Shown here in pieces: positions 44,778 to 53,939 of a stretch of 64,000 bases of DNA. A model generated the notes under the pieces. That model ran no database searches, was not told where the DNA came from, and was given only the letters and a program-made list of their open reading frames with translations. Position 1 is the first letter of the stretch. The number at the start of each line of letters is the position of its first letter. Source of the stretch: Pseudomonas sp. CFBP 13711 (GTDB lineage: Bacteria > Pseudomonadota > Gammaproteobacteria > Pseudomonadales > Pseudomonadaceae); the NCBI RefSeq assembly GCF_014842265.1, contig NZ_JACYVI010000003.1:310001-374000 (forward strand), written 5' to 3'. The translations under genes and the position numbers were made by a program.

Positions 44778-45686
44778 TCAGGCGAGTTGCCGCGTCTGCC
44801 CCAGCAACGGCGAATGCGACGGCAGGTGCACACGCAACGCGCCTGCTCGTGCCTCGAAACGGGTTGCTTCGCCGCTCAGCGGTTCGCCGTCGAGATTGAT
44901 GTTCAGCCCCTGCGCCGACTTGAGCTCGACCCACGGCAGCCGCGCGCGGACGAACATGTTGTCGAGGCCCAGACCGCCTTCGAGCAGGCTCTTCAGCGTG
45001 CTTACCACCTCCTGGGGCGCTGGCAGAATGCTGATGTCCAGCAGGCCGTCATCGGCGAGGGCTTCCGGGCACAACGGATGGCCGCCGCCCGCCTGACGAC
45101 CGTTGCCGATCCCCAGCGCCAGCATCTCGCCCTTCCAGTGAAAGTCCGGGCCGGTAAATTCGCCATAAGCCGCTTTCAACTCGCTGAAACGCGTAAGGCC
45201 GGTGAACAGATACGCCGCACCACCGAGGATCTTTTTCAGGTCTTCGGAGGTGTTGGCGGTGACCTGGCTGCCAAAGCCGCCGGTGGCCATGTTGAGGAAC
45301 ATCTGACCGCCCACCGCACCCATATCAACCGCACGCGCCGGGACATCCAGCAGGTCGAGGGCCTGGTCGGGTTCCAGCGGCACACCCGCCGAACGGGCGA
45401 AATCATTGGCCGTGCCCAGAGGCATGATCACCAGACTGGCGTCGACTTCAGACAGCGCCAGCGCCTCCGCCACGTCGCGCAATGTGCCATCGCCGCCACC
45501 GGCGATGATCTGCCGATGACCGGCCTCCAGACCCTCACGTACCAGGCGCTGGGCATCGCCCGCTTCCCAGGTCACGCGCACGTCCAGTTCCCAGCCGTGT
45601 TTGCGCTTGCGCGCCACCGCCTCGCGGACATCCTCATTGAGCGCCTGCTTGCCGTGAAGAATCAGTAATGCCCTGCGCGCTGCCAT
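44778..45686 (-). CDS. yegS: Lipid kinase YegS
   Basis: A 302-residue diacylglycerol-kinase-catalytic family protein: ILHGKQALNEDVREAV, the nucleotide loop AGGGDGTLRDVAEAL, MPLGTANDFARSAGV and LADDGLLDISILPAP, all typical of YegS, a cytosolic lipid kinase that phosphorylates phosphatidylglycerol or related lipids. Length and order match the family. It is convergent with the response regulator and divergent from the mannose enzyme gene. Confidence 0.92.
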   Translation of the reverse strand: MAARRALLILHGKQALNEDVREAVARKRKHGWELDVRVTWEAGDAQRLVREGLEAGHRQIIAGGGDGTLRDVAEALALSEVDASLVIMPLGTANDFARSAGVPLEPDQALDLLDVPARAVDMGAVGGQMFLNMATGGFGSQVTANTSEDLKKILGGAAYLFTGLTRFSELKAAYGEFTGPDFHWKGEMLALGIGNGRQAGGGHPLCPEALADDGLLDISILPAPQEVVSTLKSLLEGGLGLDNMFVRARLPWVELKSAQGLNINLDGEPLSGEATRFEARAGALRVHLPSHSPLLGQTRQLA

Positions 45687-46140
45687 GTCCCTTCCTTTTG
45701 CGTGTTCGAGTTGATGCGTGATGTGTTGACCGCGCGTGCTGCAAAAAAAGCCCGGTGGATGAAAAATCTTTTAACCCGGCGTCCTCGACAAGACACGCTT
45801 TGGCATTCACCCGGACACGGCTGAAGTTGGATGTCAGCCCGCTCAGTGATGGCAAAAAGCCTTGAATGGCAGGGACTTACGCGCGCCGGCCTTGCCACCG
45901 CTCTGGGTTCACCTACGGGCAACGCCGAGTTGCCGGGGTTTACGCCCCGTAAATAGGGGACGAGAGGCGTTAATTCCGCGTTACAGCCCCTTGAAATGCG
46001 CGGGCGGAAAGCGCCTAATCGACAAATAATTGGCTAATTCGCCCGAATACTACGATAAAGTCATTAAATTGACTTTTCTCGGAATGATCGGGAGTGCAGC
46101 CCCAGTCATTGATTCATGGATCGAAGAGGCGAGAAACCCC
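45687..46140. other. Intergenic region upstream of mannose-phosphate enzyme gene
   Basis: About 450 bases. Contains a hairpin GGGG-TTTACG-CCCC near 45940 and an AT-rich stretch before 46141 that may carry the promoter. The frame continues 37 codons upstream of the chosen start but without conservation signs. No separate gene seen. Confidence 0.35.
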
Positions 46141-47592
46141 ATGCAACTGATTCCCTGCATTATCGCTGGCGGCGCCGGCACCCGGCTGTGGCCTGTTTCA
46201 CGGGAGGCGATGCCCAAACCCTTCATGCGCCTGCCGGACGGCGAAAGCCTGCTGCAGAAGACCTTCAATCGCGCCAGCCAGCTGGACGGCGTCGAAAGCG
46301 TCCTCACCGTCACTAATCGGGAAGTGTATTTCCGCACCGTCGATGACTACCGGCTGCTGAACACGCACCAGTTGGCGCTCGAGTTTCTGCTCGAGCCGTT
46401 CGGCCGCAACACCGCGCCGGCCATCGCCGCCGCGGCGCTGCACGTTCAGGAGCGCTATGGCGACGACGCGCAGCTGTTGATTCTGCCGGCGGACCAGTTG
46501 ATCACTGACGTTGCCGCGTTCGAGGCCGCCGTGCAGAGCGCACGCAAACTGGCCGACGAGGGCTGGCTGGTGACGTTCGGTCTGATCCCCTCCCGCGCCG
46601 AAACCGGTTTTGGCTACATCGAGAAAGGCCAGGCCCTCAGCAGCGAGGCCTATCAGGTCGCGCGCTTCGTCGAGAAACCCGATGCCGTGACCGCCCAGGA
46701 CTATCTCGCGGGCGGTCTGCATTTGTGGAACGCCGGGATGTTCTGCATGCGCGTCGATGTGCTGCTGGCCGAGCTGGAAGTTCACGCGCCCGACGTGCTG
46801 ACCGCCGTGCGCCATTGCCTGGCGCAGTGCAACAGCAAGGAAGGCCGCAACGAGTTGCAGATCGAGCTGGACAGCACGACCTTCGCCCTGGCGCCGGACA
46901 TTTCCATCGATTACGCATTGATGGAGCATTCGCAGAAGGTGGCGGTGGTGCCGTGCGAGATGGGCTGGAGCGACATCGGTTCGTGGCAGGCCATTCGCGA
47001 GCTGAGTCCGGCCGATGAACATGGCAATCGATGCAACGGCGAGGTGGTGCTGCACGACGTGACCAACTGCTACATCGACTCGAAGAAGCGGCTGGTGGGT
47101 GCGGTGGGTCTGGACAACCTGATCATCATCGACACGCCGGATGCGTTGCTGATTGCCGACGCCGATCGCAGTCAGGAGGTCAAGGTTATCGCGCAGGCGC
47201 TCAAGCGTCAGGGGCATCCGGCGTACTTGCTGCACAACACCGTGACCCGGCCGTGGGGGACTTACACGGTGCTGGAGGAAGGCAAGCGTTTCAAGATCAA
47301 GCGCATTGTGGTCAAGCCGCAGGCGTCGTTGTCGTTGCAGATGCATCATCACCGCAGCGAGCACTGGATTGTGGTCAGCGGCATGGCGCGGGTTACCAAT
47401 GGGGAGAAGGAGTTCATGCTCGACACCAATGAGTCTACCTTCATCAAACCCGGGCACACTCATCGGTTGGTCAATCCGGGGGTGATTGATCTGGTGATGA
47501 TCGAGGTGCAGAGCGGGGAGTATCTGGGGGAAGACGATATCGTTCGGTTTACCGATGTGTATGGGCGGGTGCCTGAAGCAGCCAAGATTTAG
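46141..47592 (+). CDS. Bifunctional mannose-1-phosphate guanylyltransferase / mannose-6-phosphate isomerase
   Basis: A 483-residue type II PMI-GMP enzyme: N-terminal nucleotidyltransferase signature GGAGTRLWPVSREAMPKPF (residues 9-27), LIPSRAETGFGYIEKG and VEKPDAVTAQDYLAGG, then a C-terminal cupin isomerase with QMHHHRSEHWIVVSGMARVTNG (metal-binding histidines) and EYLGEDDIVR. It makes GDP-mannose for alginate, Psl, or LPS sugars. ATG 46141 gives the standard start MQLIPCIIAGG. No polysaccharide genes lie next to it, so the pathway (AlgA-, PslB- or WbpW-like copy) cannot be decided. Confidence 0.93.
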   Translation: MQLIPCIIAGGAGTRLWPVSREAMPKPFMRLPDGESLLQKTFNRASQLDGVESVLTVTNREVYFRTVDDYRLLNTHQLALEFLLEPFGRNTAPAIAAAALHVQERYGDDAQLLILPADQLITDVAAFEAAVQSARKLADEGWLVTFGLIPSRAETGFGYIEKGQALSSEAYQVARFVEKPDAVTAQDYLAGGLHLWNAGMFCMRVDVLLAELEVHAPDVLTAVRHCLAQCNSKEGRNELQIELDSTTFALAPDISIDYALMEHSQKVAVVPCEMGWSDIGSWQAIRELSPADEHGNRCNGEVVLHDVTNCYIDSKKRLVGAVGLDNLIIIDTPDALLIADADRSQEVKVIAQALKRQGHPAYLLHNTVTRPWGTYTVLEEGKRFKIKRIVVKPQASLSLQMHHHRSEHWIVVSGMARVTNGEKEFMLDTNESTFIKPGHTHRLVNPGVIDLVMIEVQSGEYLGEDDIVRFTDVYGRVPEAAKI

Positions 47593-47642
47593 GCGTTTCG
47601 CAGGTCCACCGCTAGACCCGCGGGGTTGCGTACGAAGGTCAA

Positions 47643-48452
47643 AATCAAGAGCGTCTGCCTGGGGGCAGACCGTTTCGGCTTCGCCGAGTTACTTGGAAAA
47701 GCACCCCAAGTAACCAAGGGTGCTTGCTCTCGGTTTGGCCCGACTTCGTCGGGTTCCCTCACTCCGACGACGCTCCGTGGGCCCGCGCCGAACGGACATC
47801 CATGTCCTAGCGGCGCTCTCGCGGCATCCATGCCGCTCGGCCCACTGCGCGTCGTCTGCGTTCGGCCTGCACCAAAGTCGCGTTCTGCGGTGTTTGAGCT
47901 TTTTGCGTATGAAGAGCAAGAGCAGATCAGAAGCAGATCAAGAGCTTCCCGGCTAAAGCCGGTCCTACGAGTACCCGCCGTTTGATCGTTCCCACGCTCC
48001 GCGTGGGAATGCATCCCGTGACGCTCCGCGTCATTTCCCCAGGCCCGAATGGGCGTCGTCTAAGGGACGCGGAGCGTCCGGAGGGGCGTTACCACGCGGA
48101 GCGTGGGAACGATCAGAAACAGCGGCGGCGACCTCGACCGTAGGACCGGCTTCAGCCGGGAAGCCTTTGATCTTGATCTTCATACACAAGAAGCTCAGTC
48201 ACCGCCCATCGCGACTTGGGTGCAGGCTGAACGCAGGTCTCTCTCCGTGGGCCGAGCGGCATGGATGCCGCGAGAGCCGCCCCCCGCCATGGATGGCGGA
48301 TGGCGGCGGGCCCACGGAGCGAGACCGGAGTGAAGGAACCCTGAGGAACGAAGGGCCTAACCAGGAGCAAGCACCCTTGGTTACTTGGGGTGCTTTTCCA
48401 AGTAACTCGCCGAAGGCGAAACAGTCTGCCCCCAGGCAGACGCCCTTGATCT
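47643..48452. repeat. Nested inverted-repeat island with REP pair
   Basis: About 810 bases with no gene. Outer arms 47643-47729 and 48365-48452 are nearly perfect inverted copies and the homology continues inwards with divergence. Next inward is an inverted REP pair (47945-47968 and 48140-48164), then an inner pair of 23-base arms (47984-48006 and 48092-48114) and a further short pair ACGCTCCGCGT/ACGCGGAGCGT (48021-48031, 48067-48077). All layers share one centre near 48050. It separates the mannose-enzyme gene from the LysR gene. Confidence 0.92.
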
Positions 48453-48489
48453 TCTCTAAGCAGCACCACGCAATCGGGCGAGATTGAGT

Positions 48490-49365
48490 CTAAGGCGCGC
48501 GCGCGCCTTTGACGTACTCAACAAACCTGATCACCGCCGGGGCCTTTTCGTGGCGTCGGTGGATCAGCGACAACGACGAGCTCGGCTGGCAATCCTCAAT
48601 CCGCCGATACACCACATTCGGCAGACGAATGTGATCCACCACCGACTCCGGCACCACCGCCACGCCCTGACCAAGACTCACCAGCGCAATCACCGACACC
48701 AGCCCGCCCGGCTGCGGACCCAGGGTCGGCGCGAAACCGCCGTGGGCCGCCACCTCCAGGGTGCCGGAAATCTGCTCAGGCAGGATGAACGTCTCGTTCT
48801 GCAGGTTCACCCCATGGATAACCTTCAGCTTGCACAGCCACGAACTGTCCTGCAGCGCGAGGGCAAACCCCTCCGTCAGCAACTGCACCGCGCTTACGGA
48901 ATCGGGCAACTGCATGGGAGAGCGGATGAAACCCACGTCCAGCCGCCCCTCCTCTATGAGCCGCGGCAGCGTCGGCATCAGGTGCTCGTTGATGCTGAAT
49001 TCGACGTCGGCGTAGCGCTCACGAAACTGGCTGACGTGGCGCTGCAGTACCCCGGAAAACACCGCTGAGGCGACGTAGCCCAACTCGATCCTGCCGGCCT
49101 CGCCACGGCCGGCGCGCTGGACGTTGTACTGCGCGGTTTCAAACTGACGCACCGCCAGTTCGGCCTCGATCTGCAGCGCGCGCCCCGCTTCCGTCAGCCT
49201 CACCTCCCGCTGTTCCCGCAAAAACAGTCGGGTGCCCAGCGCGTTCTCCAGGTCCTGAATCTGCCGTGTGAGCGTGGGCGGCGCGATGCCCAGTTGCTCG
49301 GCGGCGCGCGTGAAATGCCGATGGCGGGCAACGGCCAGAAAGTAGCGAAAATGACGGATTTCCAT
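48490..49365 (-). CDS. LysR-family transcriptional regulator
   Basis: A 291-residue LysR regulator: N-terminal helix-turn-helix (MEIRHFRYFLAVARHRHFTRAAEQLGIAPPTLTRQIQDLENALGTRLFLREQREVRLTEAGRAL) and a C-terminal substrate-binding domain (ELGYVASAVFSGVL; LIEEGRLDVGFIRSPM). It is divergent from the DHA2 efflux gene with 141 bases between the starts, so it probably controls that transporter in response to a toxic or exported compound. Target and ligand unknown. Confidence 0.9.
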   Translation of the reverse strand: MEIRHFRYFLAVARHRHFTRAAEQLGIAPPTLTRQIQDLENALGTRLFLREQREVRLTEAGRALQIEAELAVRQFETAQYNVQRAGRGEAGRIELGYVASAVFSGVLQRHVSQFRERYADVEFSINEHLMPTLPRLIEEGRLDVGFIRSPMQLPDSVSAVQLLTEGFALALQDSSWLCKLKVIHGVNLQNETFILPEQISGTLEVAAHGGFAPTLGPQPGGLVSVIALVSLGQGVAVVPESVVDHIRLPNVVYRRIEDCQPSSSLSLIHRRHEKAPAVIRFVEYVKGARAP

Positions 49366-49506
49366 GGAGCGTTACCTGAGAGGTAATGAAAAAGCGGGGA
49401 GCGGGTAACAGAGCATAGGGCATATCCCCTTACTCTGTTCAGGTGACGAACCCTTTCATATCGACCTGCGTTAGTCAGCACCTAACAGCGTCCGGAGCCC
49501 CCATAC

Positions 49507-51036
49507 ATGTCTCGACCCAGCCCCCGCATGACCCTGCTCACGGCCTCCGGCGTGTGCGCGTTGATTGTGCTCGACACCAACATTGTCGCGGTCACCCTGC
49601 CGAGCATCGCGCGTGATCTGGGCGCAGGTTTTGCTGACATCGAATGGGTGGTCAGCGCCTACATGCTGGCCTTCGCCGCGCTGTTGCTGCCAGCGGGCAG
49701 CCTGGCCGATCGCTTTGGCCGCAAGCGCATGCTGATCACAGGGCTGGTGCTGTTCATCCTGGCATCGCTGGGTTGTGGCGCGGCGCCGGACATTCTGTTC
49801 CTCGACATTGCCCGGGCGATCAAGGGCGTGGGCGCGGCGCTGCTGCTCACCTCTGCTCTGGCGACCATCGGCCACTTTTTCCACGACGAAGCCGAGCGCG
49901 CCAAGGCCTGGGCGTTCTGGGGCGCGTGCATGGGTGTGGCCATGACCGCCGCCCCTACAATCGGCGGGTTGATTGCCGAGCTGATCGGCTGGCGCTGGAT
50001 TTTCTACCTCAACCTGCCGGTGGGTATTGGGCTGCTGGTGATGGTCATGCGTAACATTCAAGAGTCACGCAACGAGCAGTCGGCGCGTCTCGATCCCTGG
50101 GGCAGTCTGTTTTTCAGCGCCAGCCTGCTGAGCCTGATCTGGGGCCTGATCGAAGCCAACCGAATCGGCTGGGACCACCCTCTCACGTCCATGCGCTTGG
50201 CAGCGGGGGCGGTGCTGCTCGTGCTGTTCGTCATCGCCGAGCGCCTGCAGCGTCGGCCGATGGTCGATTTGCAGCTTTTCAACTACCCGCGCTTCATCGG
50301 CGCCCTGCTCGGCATGTTCGCCTACGCCGGCTGCGCCCAGGTGATGATGACGTTGCTGCCGTTTTACCTGCAGAACGGCCTAGGCTTCAGCGCCATTGAT
50401 TCGGGGCTGGGGATGCTGCCGTTCGCGTTCACCATGCTGCTGTTGCCGCGCTTCGGGCCGACGCTGTCACGGCACCTGTCGCCGGCCGCCATGATGGCGC
50501 TGGGCCTGACCCTTGTGGGCGTCGGCAACCTGCTGTGCGCCTGGGCCACCGGGATTGGCGGCTACCCGGCATTCGCCGCGGCGATGGCCGTGACTGGGGC
50601 GGGCGCAGGCTTGCTCAACGGTGACACGCAAAAAAACATCATGGCCTGCGTGCCCCGCGAACGCACCGGCATGGCGTCGGGAATGAGCACGACCATGCGG
50701 TTCAGCTCGATCATGCTGGCGATCGGCGTCTATGGCGCGCTGCTCGCCAGTCACACGCTCGGATCGCTGAAGGACACACTGGCGACCGCCTCGCCCCAAC
50801 TCCTCGATCAGGCCGAGCACATCGCCTCACGGGTGGTGGCCGGGGACATGAACGCGGCGCTGCAAACCGTCGATGCAAGCGCGCGGGGAATGATTCAGCC
50901 GCTGGCCCGGGACGCCTTTGTCTCGGGCTTCGGCTCGGTGTTGTGGGTTGCGGGCCTGATCGCCCTGTTGGCCGCGGTGCTGGTGGGCACCTTGATGCGC
51001 AGACCCATTCCGCTGATGCACCTGAAAACCGCCTGA
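49507..51036 (+). CDS. MFS drug efflux transporter (DHA2 family, 14 TM)
   Basis: A 509-residue major facilitator of the DHA2 group: motif C region LDTNIVAVTLPSIARDLG in helix 1, motif A GSLADRFGRKRM between helices 2 and 3, IGWRWIFYLNLPVGI after helix 6, and about 14 hydrophobic helices in all. DHA2 proteins export drugs or dyes with proton antiport. The end (LMRRPIPLMHLKTA) is short and cytoplasmic. It is divergent from the LysR regulator that likely controls it. Confidence 0.9.
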   Translation: MSRPSPRMTLLTASGVCALIVLDTNIVAVTLPSIARDLGAGFADIEWVVSAYMLAFAALLLPAGSLADRFGRKRMLITGLVLFILASLGCGAAPDILFLDIARAIKGVGAALLLTSALATIGHFFHDEAERAKAWAFWGACMGVAMTAAPTIGGLIAELIGWRWIFYLNLPVGIGLLVMVMRNIQESRNEQSARLDPWGSLFFSASLLSLIWGLIEANRIGWDHPLTSMRLAAGAVLLVLFVIAERLQRRPMVDLQLFNYPRFIGALLGMFAYAGCAQVMMTLLPFYLQNGLGFSAIDSGLGMLPFAFTMLLLPRFGPTLSRHLSPAAMMALGLTLVGVGNLLCAWATGIGGYPAFAAAMAVTGAGAGLLNGDTQKNIMACVPRERTGMASGMSTTMRFSSIMLAIGVYGALLASHTLGSLKDTLATASPQLLDQAEHIASRVVAGDMNAALQTVDASARGMIQPLARDAFVSGFGSVLWVAGLIALLAAVLVGTLMRRPIPLMHLKTA

Positions 51037-51061
51037 TCGAGGCGACCGCTCAGGCGAAGCG

Positions 51062-52198
51062 TTAACGGGCTGCGAGGGCCCACACCCGGGCGATATCCCG
51101 CGCGCGGTCATGGAGCAAGGTCGCCGCGTTGGCGCAGGCGAACTCCAGCGTCATCGGCCCGCTGGTCACGGCGAAGGCGGCGCTGACGCCGTGGGCATAC
51201 AGGTCGGCGTAGCCCTCCCCCAGTGTCCCGGCCAGCACGATCACCGGCACATTTTTGCGCTGAGCCATCCGGGCGACGCCGAAGGGGGTTTTGCCGCGCA
51301 GGGTCTGGGCGTCAAAACGGCCTTCTCCGGTGATCACCAGGTCGGCGCCCGCCAATGCGGCGGCCAAGCCGGTCAGGTCGGCCACCACTTCCACACCGGG
51401 GCGGAACGACGCGTTCAAATAGGCCTTGGCCGCGAAGCCCATGCCGCCTGCTGCGCCGCTTCCCGGATGTTCGCTCTCGTCCCGACCCAGTGTCTGAGCC
51501 GAGTGCTTGGCGAAATGCCCCAGCGCTGCGTCCAGCGCCAGCACCTGCTCAGGGGAGGCGCCCTTCTGCGGGCCGAAGATGTGCGACGCGCCTTGCACCC
51601 CGCACAGGGGATTGTTGACGTCGGCAGCGACCTCGAACTGCACACTGCTCAGGCGCGGGTCGAGCCCGGTCAGGTCGATACGCGCGAGTTGTGCCAGGGC
51701 CAGGCCACCGGGAGCGAGGGGCTGGTCGTCCCGGTCGAGGAAGCGCGCACCCAGCGCCGACAGCATGCCGGTGCCGGCATCATTGGTCGCGCTGCCGCCG
51801 ATGGCCAGGATTACCCGCTCGGCGCCGGCATCCAGCGCGGCCTTGATCAGTTCGCCAGTGCCAAACGTGCTGGTGATGGTCGCGTCGCGCTGGTCCAGGC
51901 TTAACAGTTGCAGACCGCTGGCCATGGCCATTTCGATGATCGCCGTGCGCGTGTCCGCCAGCCAGCCCCACTGCGCCTGCACGGGCTGCGCAAGCGGTCC
52001 GCTGACCTGATTGCTCATCCACTCACCGTCGCACGCCGCCAAGACCGCTTCGATGGTGCCCTCCCCGCCATCGGCCATCGGGCACTCGACCAGTTCGGCG
52101 TCAGGCCAGACGTCGATGAGCCCGGCAGCGATGGCGTGGGCGACACTTTGGGCGCTGACGCTGTCTTTGAACGAGTCCGGGGCGATGACGATTTTCAT
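51062..52198 (-). CDS. Glycerate 2-kinase (GarK/GlxK class)
   Basis: A 378-residue kinase of the GarK/GlxK family: MKIVIAPDSFKDSVSAQSVAHAIAAG, CPMADGGEGTIEAVLAA, AIGGSATNDAGTGMLSALGARF, NNPLCGVQGASHIFGPQKGA, GSGAAGGMGFAAKAYL and ADLVITGEGRFDAQTLRGKTP are all family hallmarks. It phosphorylates D-glycerate to 2-phosphoglycerate at the end of glucarate/galactarate or glyoxylate breakdown. It is followed (on the same strand, upstream) by the CdaR-type regulator, consistent with sugar-diacid control. Confidence 0.92.
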   Translation of the reverse strand: MKIVIAPDSFKDSVSAQSVAHAIAAGLIDVWPDAELVECPMADGGEGTIEAVLAACDGEWMSNQVSGPLAQPVQAQWGWLADTRTAIIEMAMASGLQLLSLDQRDATITSTFGTGELIKAALDAGAERVILAIGGSATNDAGTGMLSALGARFLDRDDQPLAPGGLALAQLARIDLTGLDPRLSSVQFEVAADVNNPLCGVQGASHIFGPQKGASPEQVLALDAALGHFAKHSAQTLGRDESEHPGSGAAGGMGFAAKAYLNASFRPGVEVVADLTGLAAALAGADLVITGEGRFDAQTLRGKTPFGVARMAQRKNVPVIVLAGTLGEGYADLYAHGVSAAFAVTSGPMTLEFACANAATLLHDRARDIARVWALAAR

Positions 52199-52313
52199 GT
52201 TGTTCTCCTTGTCTGATGGCCGATCTTCGCACCCTGACGCGACTTTACCGCCTTACGCTTGCACAACAGGTGGCTCGCTCGGTTGTTCATACGAACAACG
52301 CTGCGACAGCGCC

Positions 52314-53399
52314 TTAGTTGACCACCATCTGCGCGCCGAGATAAAGGCGCAGCAGGTCCTCAGTCCGATAGGGATCGCAGCCGGTCAGTTCGGCGATTTT
52401 CTCCAGCCGGTAGCGCAGGCTGTTGCGATGGATGCCCAGTGCGTCAGCGCAGGCCTGGCTCTCGCCGCTGTAGTCGAACCAGGCGCGCAGGGTGTCGAGC
52501 AATTGCGGGTTATCGAGCAGGTGCTTGATCGGCTCGGCGATGCCTTCGGCCAACCAGTCGTGGCGGTTGCGCCAGAACAGCAGCGCGACGCGATGGCTGG
52601 CCAGTCGCAGCAGTTTTACGGTCGGCCGCAAGTGGCGCGCGTAATCGAGCAGGTCGCGGGCGGCGGTGCAGGCGGCGCGCAGGGAGGCCAGGTCCGCCGA
52701 GGGTTCGACGGTCGCCATGCGTTGCACGGGCCAGCCCTGTTCGTCGAAAAGCGCCAGCAGCAAGGCGTCGTCGCGGTCCTTGCCCACCGCGCGGCACCAG
52801 TAGATCAAACCTGGCTCGCACGGCAGGCACCAGCTGTTGGCGTAACGCCCCAACAGCCACGCACTCATCGCACCGGCATAGGTCGCGCCTTCAGGCAGTT
52901 CGAGCAACACGGCCTGGCGCGGCAACTGCGGCTGCAAACCCAGCTGTTCAGCTTCGGCGACCAGATGGGCAGCGCTGTCGCCGAGCAAGAGCCGCGACAG
53001 CAAATCTTCACTGCGCTGATGCCGCCATTGCTGATCGGCCTGCTGGCGTCGATGCTCCATGAGCATCTCGGCGGTCATCTTCACCAGCTCCGCGTAGACC
53101 CGCACATCATCCGGCTCGCCGGTGATGCCGAGCACGCCGATCAGTTTCTGATCCAGCATGAGCGGCAGATTCACCCCCGGGCGCACGCCGTCGAGCTGCC
53201 GGGCGGTGTGCGAATCGATCTCCACCACGCGGCTGTTGGCGAGGACCAGCTGCGCCCCTTCATGCCGTGTATACAACCGCTTGGCCTCGCCGCTACCAAT
53301 GATGATCCCCAGGTAATCCATGACGTTGACGTTGCACGGCAAAATCGCCATCGTCCGGTCGACGATGTCCTGGGCCAGGGCGTGGTCAAGGGCGAACAT
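52314..53399 (-). CDS. cdaR: Sugar-diacid-responsive regulator CdaR
   Basis: A 361-residue protein with an N-terminal diacid-recognition domain (LDHALAQDIVDRTMAILPCNVNVMDYLGIIIGSGEAKRLYTRHEGAQ; QKLIGVLGITGEPDDVRVYAELVKMTAEMLMEH) and a C-terminal PucR-type helix-turn-helix (CADALGIHRNSLRYRLEKIAELTGCDPYRTEDLLRLYLG). In Escherichia coli CdaR activates genes for glucarate, galactarate and glycerate use. Here it lies just upstream of glycerate kinase, and glucarate transporter and dehydratase genes lie 3-5 kb further on, so it may activate some of these. Confidence 0.92.
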   Translation of the reverse strand: MFALDHALAQDIVDRTMAILPCNVNVMDYLGIIIGSGEAKRLYTRHEGAQLVLANSRVVEIDSHTARQLDGVRPGVNLPLMLDQKLIGVLGITGEPDDVRVYAELVKMTAEMLMEHRRQQADQQWRHQRSEDLLSRLLLGDSAAHLVAEAEQLGLQPQLPRQAVLLELPEGATYAGAMSAWLLGRYANSWCLPCEPGLIYWCRAVGKDRDDALLLALFDEQGWPVQRMATVEPSADLASLRAACTAARDLLDYARHLRPTVKLLRLASHRVALLFWRNRHDWLAEGIAEPIKHLLDNPQLLDTLRAWFDYSGESQACADALGIHRNSLRYRLEKIAELTGCDPYRTEDLLRLYLGAQMVVN

Positions 53400-53574
53400 G
53401 AGGGGTGTCTGCGCAGCAAAGGAGTTGAGGGTTCATACACATCAGGTCTTGTTTTTGTGGGTGGTGGGAGTCTGCCTGAATCTTGGTCCAGGCGCGATTG
53501 GCCCCTAGCATGGGATTTCAACTATAAGTAATATCCACGCCAGACTTATGGAAGTCTTATAAGGACGCCAAAGC

Positions 53575-53922
53575 ATGGTTGATCGGATAACAACGATGAG
53601 CGCACCTACTAATAACATCCAGATCATCAACGGCCCCGACGGCAAACCCGCCTTCGTGGTCATCCCCTATGAAGAGTACGTCAGCCAGCACGGTGGGGAA
53701 GATCTGATCCCCCACGAAGTCGTCAGCCGGATTGTCGACGGCTCAACGCCAATTCGGGCGTGGCGCGAGTATCTGGATCTGACCCAGGAGCTTGTCGCCG
53801 GACGACTCGGTATCTCCCAACCCGCCTACGCCCAGCAGGAATCGGTGGCGCGTCCCCGCAAGCAGACTCGAGAAAGAATCGCCCAGGCGTTCGGCATCCG
53901 GCCCGATCAACTGGACATCTGA
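53575..53922 (+). CDS. Phd-like/XRE helix-turn-helix antitoxin-type regulator
   Basis: A 115-residue protein with a Phd/YefM-like N-terminal segment (IINGPDGKPAFVVIPYEEYVSQ) and a C-terminal Cro/C1 helix-turn-helix (AWREYLDLTQELVAGRLGISQPAYAQQESVARPRKQTRERIAQAFGIRPDQL). Such two-domain proteins are often antitoxins. ATG 53575 is supported by AAGGAC; MSAP at 53596 is the alternative. No toxin gene is beside it; instead a lipoprotein hydrolase follows after 17 bases. Confidence 0.8.
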   Translation: MVDRITTMSAPTNNIQIINGPDGKPAFVVIPYEEYVSQHGGEDLIPHEVVSRIVDGSTPIRAWREYLDLTQELVAGRLGISQPAYAQQESVARPRKQTRERIAQAFGIRPDQLDI

Positions 53923-53939
53923 ACACGCGAGAACTCAAT

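Noticed and set aside
47589..48487. Several open frames of 76-141 codons in the inverted-repeat island
   Set aside because: They run through inverted repeats and REP sequences on both strands; the same residues recur in mirrored frames. No real coding signal.
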